Made by a program: the position numbers and the translations under genes | Shown here: positions 8,122-13,719 of the stretch, piece by piece | Position numbering within the stretch: position 1 is the first letter of the stretch | Layout of the letters: every line of letters starts with the position of its first letter | Source: Rhodospirillales bacterium | GTDB taxonomy: Bacteria; Pseudomonadota; Alphaproteobacteria; Micavibrionales; Micavibrionaceae | Direction of reading: 5' to 3' | NCBI GenBank assembly: GCA_020638335.1 | Contig: JACKIT010000016.1 | Location: 1-29,023 of the forward strand | Length of the DNA: 29,023 nucleotides | Notes under the pieces: model-generated | Told to the model about the DNA's origin: nothing | The model's database searches: none | The model's input: the letters and a program-made list of their open reading frames with translations, nothing else

Positions 8122-9513
8122 ATGTCGAGCCTTCAGCTTTTCAACAGTTTGACCCGTAAAAAAGAGAGTTTTGCGCCTTTAAATCCTGCGCATGTGCGGC
8201 TGTATGCGTGCGGTCCGACGGTTTATAATTATGCGCATATTGGTAATGCGCGCATGGCTGTGGTGTTTGATTTGCTGACCCGTGTGCTTAAGAGTCTTTA
8301 TCCGAAGGTTACCTATGTATCCAACATTACGGATGTAGATGACAAGATTATTGCATCGCATAAGGCTACGGGTGAGCCGATTGATGTGATTACGCGAAAA
8401 TATGAGAAAATTTATAATGATGATATGGCGGCGCTGGGGTGCGCTGCGCCGGATATTCAGCCGCGTGCGACTGAGCATATTGGCGAGATGATTGCCATGA
8501 TTGAGGCGCTTATTGAGCGTGGGCATGCTTATGCGGCAGATGGGCATGTGCTCTTTAACGTGCCGTCTTTTCCGGCCTATGGCGGGCTATCGGGGCGAAG
8601 TCGGGATGAGCAGGTGGCAGGCGCGCGGGTTGAGGTGGCTTCATATAAAAAAGATTCTGCGGATTTTGTGCTGTGGAAGCCTTCGGAGACGAATGAGCCG
8701 GGTTGGGATAGCCCATGGGGGCGTGGTCGGCCGGGCTGGCATATTGAATGCAGTGCGATGAGCGCGAAGCATTTGGGCCTGCCGTTTGATATTCACGGCG
8801 GTGGGGCGGATTTGAAATTCCCGCATCACGAAAACGAGATTGCGCAAAGTTGCTGCGCATCAGGGCATGAAGATGACTTAAGCGCTTTTGCGAAAGTCTG
8901 GGTGCATAACGGTTTTGTCACCGTTGAGGGTGAGAAGATGTCGAAGTCTTTGGGCAATTTCTTGCTGGCACATGATTTGATTAAAGATGTGCCGGGGCCG
9001 GTTTTGCGATTGGCGTTGCTTTCGGCGCATTATCGCCAGCCGCTGGATTGGTCGGAGCAGGTCGTTCATCAGGCGCAGAAGCTTTATGATAAGATTTTGC
9101 GGGCGTGGGATGTGCTTAAGGATGTTGCAGTGTGTGAGGAAAGCATTCCCCAAAAAGACCCTGTTTTAGCATTGTACGATGATCTCAATACCCCTAAAGC
9201 GATTGGTGTTCTTAACAGTTTGCTTAATTCTATTTTTGTGACAGAGCCCCAGTATGATTTGCCATCCCTGAAATATATTTTGCTTAATACACTAGAGATT
9301 CTAGGGGTAGAGCTTGTGTCACCGGAAGCGGTCTCTGCAGAGTCCAATTCTGAAATTGATGCGCTTTTGGAAGAGCGAAGTGCAGCAAAAGCGGCAAAAG
9401 ATTTTACGCGGGCCGATGAAATTCGCGATGAGTTGGTAGCACAAGGGATCGAGATTATTGATACACCCGAAGGGGCTAAATGGCGGAAAATTTCTTATAG
9501 TCATTCAACTTAA
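8122..9513 (+). CDS. cysS: cysteinyl-tRNA synthetase
   Basis: Class I aminoacyl-tRNA synthetase that charges tRNA-Cys with cysteine; 463 residues, normal for the family. The HIGH-type motif is HIGN (39-42) within CGPTVYNYAHIGNAR, and KMSKSLGN is at 272-279. Candidate zinc ligands are C30, C210, H235 and E239. The C-terminal part (SEIDALLEERSAAKAAKDFTRADEIR) is the usual helical anticodon-binding tail. I start it at the ATG at 8122 (MSSLQLFNS). The open frame begins upstream at 7993, but that stretch overlaps folE and has no homology. Base composition becomes more AT-rich roughly from 9130 to 9350. The TAA stop at 9511-9513 lies inside the left arm of the palindromic repeat at 9510-9631. Confidence 0.97.
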   Translation: MSSLQLFNSLTRKKESFAPLNPAHVRLYACGPTVYNYAHIGNARMAVVFDLLTRVLKSLYPKVTYVSNITDVDDKIIASHKATGEPIDVITRKYEKIYNDDMAALGCAAPDIQPRATEHIGEMIAMIEALIERGHAYAADGHVLFNVPSFPAYGGLSGRSRDEQVAGARVEVASYKKDSADFVLWKPSETNEPGWDSPWGRGRPGWHIECSAMSAKHLGLPFDIHGGGADLKFPHHENEIAQSCCASGHEDDLSAFAKVWVHNGFVTVEGEKMSKSLGNFLLAHDLIKDVPGPVLRLALLSAHYRQPLDWSEQVVHQAQKLYDKILRAWDVLKDVAVCEESIPQKDPVLALYDDLNTPKAIGVLNSLLNSIFVTEPQYDLPSLKYILLNTLEILGVELVSPEAVSAESNSEIDALLEERSAAKAAKDFTRADEIRDELVAQGIEIIDTPEGAKWRKISYSHST

Positions 9514-9631
9514 GAATTATACAGGTCTGCAAATGAAGCTATTTTTGAAAAAATCTCCTCGAAGTACCTGTATGTACGTTGTCGTCGATTTTTTCAAAAG
9601 CCAGTCATTTTCGACTCTGTATAATTCTTAA
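9510..9631. repeat. 122-bp nested palindromic element A (overlaps the cysS stop)
   Basis: The outer arms TTAAGAATTATACAG (9510-9524) and CTGTATAATTCTTAA (9617-9631) are perfect 15-bp complements. The inner arms TTTTGAAAAAATC (9543-9555) and GATTTTTTCAAAA (9587-9599) are perfect 13-bp complements. The centre contains AAGTACC, GTAC and TTGTC blocks. A related centre occurs at 21829-21851 in a second hairpin with different arms. This suggests a dispersed element family, inserted here exactly at the end of cysS. It could also serve as a transcription terminator. Confidence 0.7.
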
Positions 9632-9654
9632 TTTAAACGACTATAGTTCATTTT

Positions 9655-9735
9655 GTCATTGCGAGGAGAGCGATAGCTCGACGCGGCAATCTAATCCTTA
9701 AGAGATGGATTGCTTCGCCTGCGGCTCGCAATGAC
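9655..9735. repeat. GTCATTGCGAG palindromic dispersed repeat, complete copy
   Basis: GTCATTGCGAG at 9655-9665 is mirrored by CTCGCAATGAC at 9725-9735. An internal GCAATC/GATTGC pair lies between them, together with a TGGATTGCTTCGC segment. Elements with these ends are familiar from many proteobacterial genomes as short non-coding intergenic repeats. It sits 24 bases after element A, in the gap between convergent cysS and the pilin-like gene. A half copy is at 12184-12213. Confidence 0.75.
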
Positions 9736-9746
9736 GGAGGGTGATT

Positions 9747-10478
9747 TTACCGGGCGACCAGGACTTTGTAGAAAACATATTCGGCTGGAGCGTTTGTTTT
9801 CTGGAAGCATCCGGCGAGCTTGCCCTCAATCGGTTCGCCTCCGGCTTCATCGCCGATGGTTTCATTATAGCCAAAGCTTCCGATATAGCGGGTTTCGCTA
9901 AAATCAGAGTCGGTTGGCGGGGTCGTCGAGGCGTCTGTCACGCCAAGCAGGTCGTTGAGCTGTTGGCAGACGGCAAGCTGGAGTTCGTCGGCGATCAGGA
10001 TTAAATCTGCACAAGCGGCTGCGCCGCAGGTGGTGCCGACATTTTCAATTTCGTTATCTCCGTATATGTGCCAGAGATTATCAGGCGTTGCTGCGCTATC
10101 CATAGCTTCGGAAGGAGCCTGTGTCCATGTTAGTCCGGCTCCGCTGGGGTGGAATATTTTATTGAGGTCGTCGCCGCATCCGGCATGGTTATAGTCGCTT
10201 GCGCCCCAGCTTGCGTGATCAAAGCACAGTGCGCTTAGATCTGTGCCGCGCAGACGGATCTGGCTGACGGCTGAGGCTATGACGTTGGCGAATTCGATCA
10301 TTTCGGTGGCGTAAAGCCGGGCGCGTTCGGCGTTGAGTTGTTTGACATTGCCGCGGGTGGAATTGGCCACTGCGAAGGATAGTGCGGCAATTAAGGCGAC
10401 AGCAATCAGGATATAAAACAGGACATTGCCGCTTTCATTTTTATGGTCGGTGGGGTGTTTGGTGTGCGCGTATTTCAT
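9747..10478 (-). CDS. hypothetical secreted or membrane protein with pilin-like N-terminal helix
   Basis: No family recognised. The 243-residue protein has a short polar leader, then ESGNVLFYILIAVALIAALS and a few more hydrophobic residues (about 15-40). A single hydrophobic helix just after a glutamate and glycine recalls type IV pilin-like or Tad-type envelope proteins, but a classical prepilin cleavage site is not clear. The rest should be periplasmic: it is polar, with at least six cysteines (for example CFDHAS, CGDD, CGAAACAD and CQQ) that could form disulfides. The start ATG at 10478 is 7 bases after the stop of the upstream 131-residue gene, so the two form an operon. The stop at 9747 borders the palindromic repeats. 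Confidence 0.7.
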   Translation of the reverse strand: MKYAHTKHPTDHKNESGNVLFYILIAVALIAALSFAVANSTRGNVKQLNAERARLYATEMIEFANVIASAVSQIRLRGTDLSALCFDHASWGASDYNHAGCGDDLNKIFHPSGAGLTWTQAPSEAMDSAATPDNLWHIYGDNEIENVGTTCGAAACADLILIADELQLAVCQQLNDLLGVTDASTTPPTDSDFSETRYIGSFGYNETIGDEAGGEPIEGKLAGCFQKTNAPAEYVFYKVLVAR

Positions 10479-10485
10479 CTTTCTA

Positions 10486-10881
10486 TTATAGCGAAGCTAG
10501 AAAGGGTTTGAAATCGCTTTCGCAAGATTTTGGAATATGGACGGGCATCGTTGTTCGCCCTTTAGCGGCCAGGGTGAGGAGAACTGCGCGTCCTGAGCCG
10601 ATTTCGATATTGTCGAGTATGCCGATGCCCAGTAGCGGTTTTTCGAGCGGCTGCTCGGTTTTGAGTGCTTCTTCAACTGCGCGGCGTTTGGCTTGTTCGT
10701 TTTCGCTTAAGGTGTTTAAGGGTTTAATTGATCCGTCATTTTCCAACCATTCAAAGCTGTAGAGTGAGTTTTTCCAGCTTTCGAGCGTACGCGCTATATC
10801 AATTGTAATTTCGATATACTGGTCTGGCTGCGCCTGTGCAGCTTTGTTGTCTGTAAATTTTATGGCGGTCTTTGCGTTCAT
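10486..10881 (-). CDS. hypothetical protein, 131 residues
   Basis: I do not recognise this protein. It is acidic to neutral and soluble, with no signal peptide or membrane segment. It is rich in helix-forming stretches such as NTLSENEQAKRRAVEEALKTEQ, followed by a possible beta-rich end (IEIGSGRAVLLTLAAKGRTTMPV). It starts at the ATG at 10881, about 100 bases from the divergent zinc-finger gene. It ends just before the pilin-like gene, so the two are probably co-transcribed and may work together. It is a plausible coding region because of its codon-like composition, its full open length and the tight spacing; the function is unknown. Confidence 0.65.
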   Translation of the reverse strand: MNAKTAIKFTDNKAAQAQPDQYIEITIDIARTLESWKNSLYSFEWLENDGSIKPLNTLSENEQAKRRAVEEALKTEQPLEKPLLGIGILDNIEIGSGRAVLLTLAAKGRTTMPVHIPKSCESDFKPFLASL

Positions 10882-10980
10882 TTGATGATTGTTTTGCTTT
10901 TAAGATGTGGTTTAATACAGTGTTCTTAAGGTTGTTATAACCTGGAATGAACTAAGAAATTGTAAAAGGGTTACGAAAAT

Positions 10981-11163
10981 ATGGCTGATAGTGTGCATGT
11001 GCAAAGCCCGGAAATCATAAGTGTGCCTGAAGCGTGCGATGGCGTTTCGTGTGATGGTGGCGGGGGCGCTTTGGGTCATCCGAAGGTTTGGTACAGTTTT
11101 GAAGGTCGGGATAGCGTGGAGTGTAGTTATTGTAACAGGTTGTTTGTGAAAGAGCGTGCGTAG
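10981..11163 (+). CDS. CHCC-type zinc-finger domain protein
   Basis: A 60-residue protein consisting of one zf-CHCC domain: C39-region DGGGGALGHPKVWYSF followed by VECSYCNRLFV. The ligands should be one Cys, the His of GHP and the CSYC pair. The fold resembles the zinc-binding part of the mitochondrial complex I accessory subunit NDUFS6. Alphaproteobacteria commonly encode such a stand-alone protein, but its role here is not shown by the sequence. A GGG ribosome-binding stretch lies about 10 bases before the ATG. A small hairpin follows the stop (GCTGC at 11165-11169 with GCAGC at 11174-11178). It is followed by the Hsp20 gene, which has its own promoter. Confidence 0.85.
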   Translation: MADSVHVQSPEIISVPEACDGVSCDGGGGALGHPKVWYSFEGRDSVECSYCNRLFVKERA

Positions 11164-11182
11164 AGCTGCTATCGCAGCAATG

Positions 11183-11210
11183 CTTGATTCAAATTTATAA
11201 AACCCTATAT
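11183..11210 (+). promoter_or_regulatory. predicted RpoH (sigma-32) heat-shock promoter for hsp20
   Basis: CTTG (11183-11186), a 17-base spacer and CCTATAT (11204-11210) match the alphaproteobacterial RpoH consensus CTTG-N17-CYTATNT exactly. Transcription would start near 11217, where the first leader hairpin begins. It sits upstream of a small heat-shock protein gene, as expected. Confidence 0.75.
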
Positions 11211-11216
11211 AATTGA

Positions 11217-11273
11217 TGTGCGGTGCCTATGAAGGGCTGCATACGTGGTGGTTTAACTCGCTCATATGAGGAG
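11217..11273 (+). promoter_or_regulatory. ROSE-like RNA thermometer in the hsp20 leader
   Basis: Two hairpins fill the short leader. The first (11217-11243) pairs TGTGCGGT-CCT with AGG-GCTGCATA, with one bulged G at 11225. The second puts CTC-G-CTC (11257-11263) against the Shine-Dalgarno GAGGAG (11268-11273) across an ATAT loop, with one unpaired G. A ribosome site held by an anti-SD containing a bulged G is the hallmark of ROSE elements, which melt on heating. The SD is 8 bases from the ATG at 11282. This is predicted from base pairing only. Confidence 0.7.
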
Positions 11274-11281
11274 ACAAGACA

Positions 11282-11779
11282 ATGAGTACAGGACGTTTGA
11301 CGTTGTTCGACAGCCCGCTTTTTTTGGGGTTTGACGAAATTGAAAAGACATTTGACCGTATGCGTAAATCTGGCGCAGAAGGTTATCCTCCTTATAATAT
11401 TGAACAAATTGGCGAAAGCGGCTTGCGGATTACGCTGGCTGTGGCTGGGTTTACTATGGAAACTCTCGATGTTGAAGTTGAGAGTAATCAGTTGGTGATC
11501 CGCGGGCGGCAGCCTGAAGAGGATGAAGAGCGTGTGTATTTGCACCGCGGGATAGCGGGGCGACAATTTCAGCGCAGTTTTGTGCTGGCCGATGGGATTG
11601 AGGTGCGCGGGGCATCGCTGGATAACGGGTTGCTTCATATAGATCTGGAGCGGGTTATTCCGGAATCAAGCGCTCGCAAGATCGAGATTCAGGGCGTCAA
11701 AAGAAACGGTGTTTTGCCTAAGGCGATTGATGTTGAGGCATCTGATTATGAGGGGAAGAAAGGTAAGCGGGGTGAGTAG
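11282..11779 (+). CDS. small heat-shock protein, Hsp20 / alpha-crystallin family
   Basis: An ATP-independent holdase chaperone that binds unfolding proteins; IbpA-like, 165 residues. After an N-terminal arm (FDSPLFLGFDEIEKTFDRM), the alpha-crystallin domain covers about 38-130. It shows PYNIEQIGESGLRITLAVAGF, then VEVESNQLVIRGR, and ends in the conserved ASLDNGLLHIDLER. A C-terminal charged tail (YEGKKGKRGE) follows; the usual I-X-I motif is probably the IEIQ segment. It has its own RpoH-type promoter and a ROSE-like leader, so it is expected to be induced both transcriptionally and translationally by heat. DUF1150 follows 76 bases later on the same strand and is probably co-transcribed. Confidence 0.93.
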   Translation: MSTGRLTLFDSPLFLGFDEIEKTFDRMRKSGAEGYPPYNIEQIGESGLRITLAVAGFTMETLDVEVESNQLVIRGRQPEEDEERVYLHRGIAGRQFQRSFVLADGIEVRGASLDNGLLHIDLERVIPESSARKIEIQGVKRNGVLPKAIDVEASDYEGKKGKRGE

Positions 11780-11855
11780 ATCTTAGTATTGTGTACGATT
11801 TTTAATGTTTTTAGGGTGCGGACGGGCTATACTGGAAGCTTAATGAGGGTATAAA

Positions 11856-12086
11856 ATGATCAATAATCAAAGACAAACACCAGAACATCTTAAAAAACTT
11901 TCACCGCAGGATTTCCTGTCTTATGGTGTGCAGGATATTGCGTATGTGCGCGAAATTTATGTTGATGGCCGGAATGGTTTTGCGGTGCATGCGGCTGATG
12001 GGACGCCGTTGTCTGTCATGGATAGTCTGGAAGAAGCACTGCATATCATTCGTCATAATGATTTAGAATCCGCAGTTTTGCATTAA
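11856..12086 (+). CDS. DUF1150 family protein
   Basis: A 76-residue soluble protein of the DUF1150 family, found in alphaproteobacteria. The segments LSPQDFLSYGVQDIAYVREI, HAADGTPLSVMDSLEEAL and the closing NDLESAVLH fit the family pattern as I know it. The function is unknown. Family members are often next to Hsp20 genes, as here, which suggests a link to the heat-shock response. A GAGGG ribosome site precedes the ATG by about six bases. The gene is followed by a strong terminator at 12108-12142, so it is the last gene of the hsp20 transcript. Confidence 0.85.
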   Translation: MINNQRQTPEHLKKLSPQDFLSYGVQDIAYVREIYVDGRNGFAVHAADGTPLSVMDSLEEALHIIRHNDLESAVLH

Positions 12087-12107
12087 GCATTAGTAGTTTG
12101 GAATGTA

Positions 12108-12142
12108 AAAAGCCGCCTTGTTATTAAAGGCGGTTTTGTTTT
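12108..12142. terminator. bidirectional Rho-independent terminator
   Basis: CCGCCTT (12113-12119) pairs with AAGGCGG (12127-12133). An A-tract comes before the stem and TTTTGTTTT after it, so it can terminate both the hsp20-DUF1150 transcript on the plus strand and readthrough from ptsN on the minus strand. Confidence 0.85.
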
Positions 12143-12183
12143 AAGAAATTTGCGCGGAGGAGCGGAGAGGCGGAGGTGTTTTG

Positions 12184-12213
12184 TGGATTGCTTCGCTACG
12201 CTTGCGATGACGG
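12184..12213. repeat. half copy of the GTCATTGCGAG repeat
   Basis: TGGATTGCTTCGC plus TTGCGATGACGG repeats the right half of the element at 9655-9735, with a few substitutions. No left half is present. It is a degenerate remnant between two terminators, and any short frame through it is spurious. Confidence 0.65.
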
Positions 12214-12237
12214 TGGAAGAGGGAGAAATTATATGGG

Positions 12238-12264
12238 CCCCGCATTGAATGCGGGGTTTCTTTT
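12238..12264 (+). terminator. second Rho-independent terminator
   Basis: CCCCGCAT (12238-12245) pairs with ATGCGGGG (12249-12256) across a TGA loop, followed by TTTCTTTT. The T-tract faces the plus strand, so it backs up the terminator at 12108-12142. It lies 16 bases from the end of ptsN. Confidence 0.8.
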
Positions 12265-12279
12265 GGGAGAGGCTGTATC

Positions 12280-12750
12280 TTATGCCGCCATTAACCATCC
12301 GTCGGGGTCCATGAGCAAAGTGTTTATGGTTTGTTGGTCGTGGGATTCGTGAAGTTTGCGGTGCAGGTCTTGATTTTTTAGCAATCTGGAGATGCGTGAG
12401 AGTCGTCGAAGGTGGCGGGGACCATCACTTTCCGGAGACAATACAAAACCAACTATATCAACAGGCTGATTATCGGCGGCGTTAAAGTCAATAGGGTGAG
12501 CAAGCGTTGCCAGCATGGTGAATGGTTTTTTCGGGCCGCGGATTTGGATGTCGGGAATGGCGACGTTTTCGCCGATGCCAGAGTTTGATTGGCCCTCTTT
12601 GGCTATCATGAGTTCGAATAGCATTGATGCGGGGGTGCCGAGATGTTTTTCGGCTTCTTTTGCGCAGGTCATCAGGACTTGTTTTGCACTGACGGCGCGT
12701 AAGTTTGGCATTATGACATCAAATTGCAAATCACGATTATAGTCGTTCAT
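12280..12750 (-). CDS. ptsN: PTS IIA-like nitrogen-regulatory protein lacking the active-site histidine
   Basis: EIIA-Ntr homologue, normally the last phosphoacceptor of the nitrogen PTS (PtsP-PtsO-PtsN) and a regulator of potassium transport and other targets. The 156-residue protein aligns along its length, with SGIGENVAIP (57-66), HPIDFNAADNQPVDIV and RHLRRLSRISRLL. The phosphorylated His of the usual AIPH motif is Asp67 here (VAIPD). The codon is GAC, one base from CAC. The order lptB-rpoN-hpf-ptsN is the canonical place for ptsN, so this is not an obvious stray paralogue. It may be locked in a phosphomimetic-like or unphosphorylated state; that is inference. A GGGAG ribosome site and an 8-bp stem-loop (12775-12794) lie in its leader. 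Confidence 0.88.
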   Translation of the reverse strand: MNDYNRDLQFDVIMPNLRAVSAKQVLMTCAKEAEKHLGTPASMLFELMIAKEGQSNSGIGENVAIPDIQIRGPKKPFTMLATLAHPIDFNAADNQPVDIVGFVLSPESDGPRHLRRLSRISRLLKNQDLHRKLHESHDQQTINTLLMDPDGWLMAA

Positions 12751-13037
12751 TTTTTATTCTCCCAACTTTTAGATTTGTTTGATTTTTCAAACAACCCAGA
12801 GTGTTGTTGAGCATGTCAGTACTGTTATATTATGGGTGGGTCCAGAGAAAAATATGTTGCGATGCATCATTAGATTTTTTGAATATGAGCGCGGTTTTGC
12901 GAGGATTTTTGCTGGAGTTAATTTTTGATACCTTAACGTGTATGAAAAAAGTATTCGGGGGCTTTTTCAGCCCTCGAAAAGAAAAATTTTTAAATTTGTG
13001 GATAGTGAAAAAAGTTTTTTTTCTAATAAATCTTTGA
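12751..13037. other. AT-rich gap between hpf and ptsN
   Basis: 287 bases without a credible gene. It holds the hpf terminator at 12955-12975 and a perfect 8-bp stem, TTGTTTGA (12775-12782) with TCAAACAA (12787-12794), in the ptsN leader. It presumably also holds a promoter for ptsN. A short plus-strand frame at 12801-13037 has no coding character. Confidence 0.6.
12955..12975 (-). terminator. Rho-independent terminator of hpf
   Basis: Read on the minus strand, CGAGGGCT pairs with AGCCCCCG (one G-U pair) around a GAAAA loop. A run of six T follows five bases later. It lies about 60 bases after the hpf stop, so ptsN is probably transcribed mainly from its own promoter. Confidence 0.65.
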
Positions 13038-13637
13038 CTAGTTTTCACCGTTTTCAGGGTCGATCCAGCCGATGTTTCCATCCTCGCGGGCGTGGACAAT
13101 GTTCAAACCACCATTTTTGGCGTTAAAGAATACCAGGAACGGTTCGCCGGACAGATCTAGACGCATGACGGCTTCGGAAACACTCATTGTTTCGATGTCT
13201 TTGGTCATTTCGGCAATGACCAAAGGTTCTTGATCGGCACTTTCCTCGCGTTCGTCATCCTGTTCCGGCGCTGCTGCGAGAATGTAATCGCGGGCTTTGA
13301 AGATTTCGTTTTCAGGTGTTTGTTCGAGGCGGTCATGGTGGTCGCGCAATTTGCGTTTATAGCGGCGCATTTGTTTGCCGACTTTTTCAGCTGCGGCTTC
13401 GAAAGATGCGTAAGGGTCCGGGTCAGTTGCATCGGCGACGACCATAATGTTTTTGCCGAGTTGAACCGAAATATGCGCTTTTGTGCTTGCTTTGCCGTGG
13501 CCTTCTTTTGAGAAGGTTACAGTCGCGAAAGTTGCGTGATTAAAATATTTCTGGTTGAGGTCTTCGAGCTTGTCCTCAACATGGGTGCGCAGAGCATCAC
13601 CGACGTCAATTTGTTTGCCATGAACATTGAGTTCCAT
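13038..13637 (-). CDS. hpf: long-form ribosome hibernation promoting factor
   Basis: Binds the 30S subunit and dimerises ribosomes into inactive 100S particles under stress or in stationary phase. The 199-residue length is the long form. The N-terminal ribosome-binding domain (1-110) has MELNVHGKQIDVGDALRTHV and the basic helix RRYKRKLRDHHDR. An acidic linker follows. The C-terminal dimerisation domain (about 140-199) has MSVSEAVMRLDLSGEPFLVFFN and ends in REDGNIGWIDP. It lies 82 bases after rpoN in the conserved rpoN-hpf order. The assignment is firm. Confidence 0.95.
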   Translation of the reverse strand: MELNVHGKQIDVGDALRTHVEDKLEDLNQKYFNHATFATVTFSKEGHGKASTKAHISVQLGKNIMVVADATDPDPYASFEAAAEKVGKQMRRYKRKLRDHHDRLEQTPENEIFKARDYILAAAPEQDDEREESADQEPLVIAEMTKDIETMSVSEAVMRLDLSGEPFLVFFNAKNGGLNIVHAREDGNIGWIDPENGEN

Positions 13638-13719
13638 TTGGTCTTCCTCTTATGTGTATGTGTTTTTGCTGGTCACAATTTAGCACCTTCGGCGGGCGGA
13701 ATGCAACGCGTTTCGGCGT

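Noticed and set aside
9710..9901. Plus-strand short frame overlapping the GTCATTGCGAG repeat
   Set aside because: It is antisense to the pilin-like gene and begins inside the repeat; no supporting motif.
12083..12298. Minus-strand open frame of 71 codons near the DUF1150 terminators
   Set aside because: It reads through two terminators and the half repeat at 12184-12213; its VIASVAKQS stretch is what such repeats encode by chance.
12801..13037. Plus-strand open frame of 78 codons in the hpf-ptsN gap
   Set aside because: AT-rich, with no ribosome site and no recognisable sequence. It crosses the hpf terminator hairpin and ends against the hpf stop.
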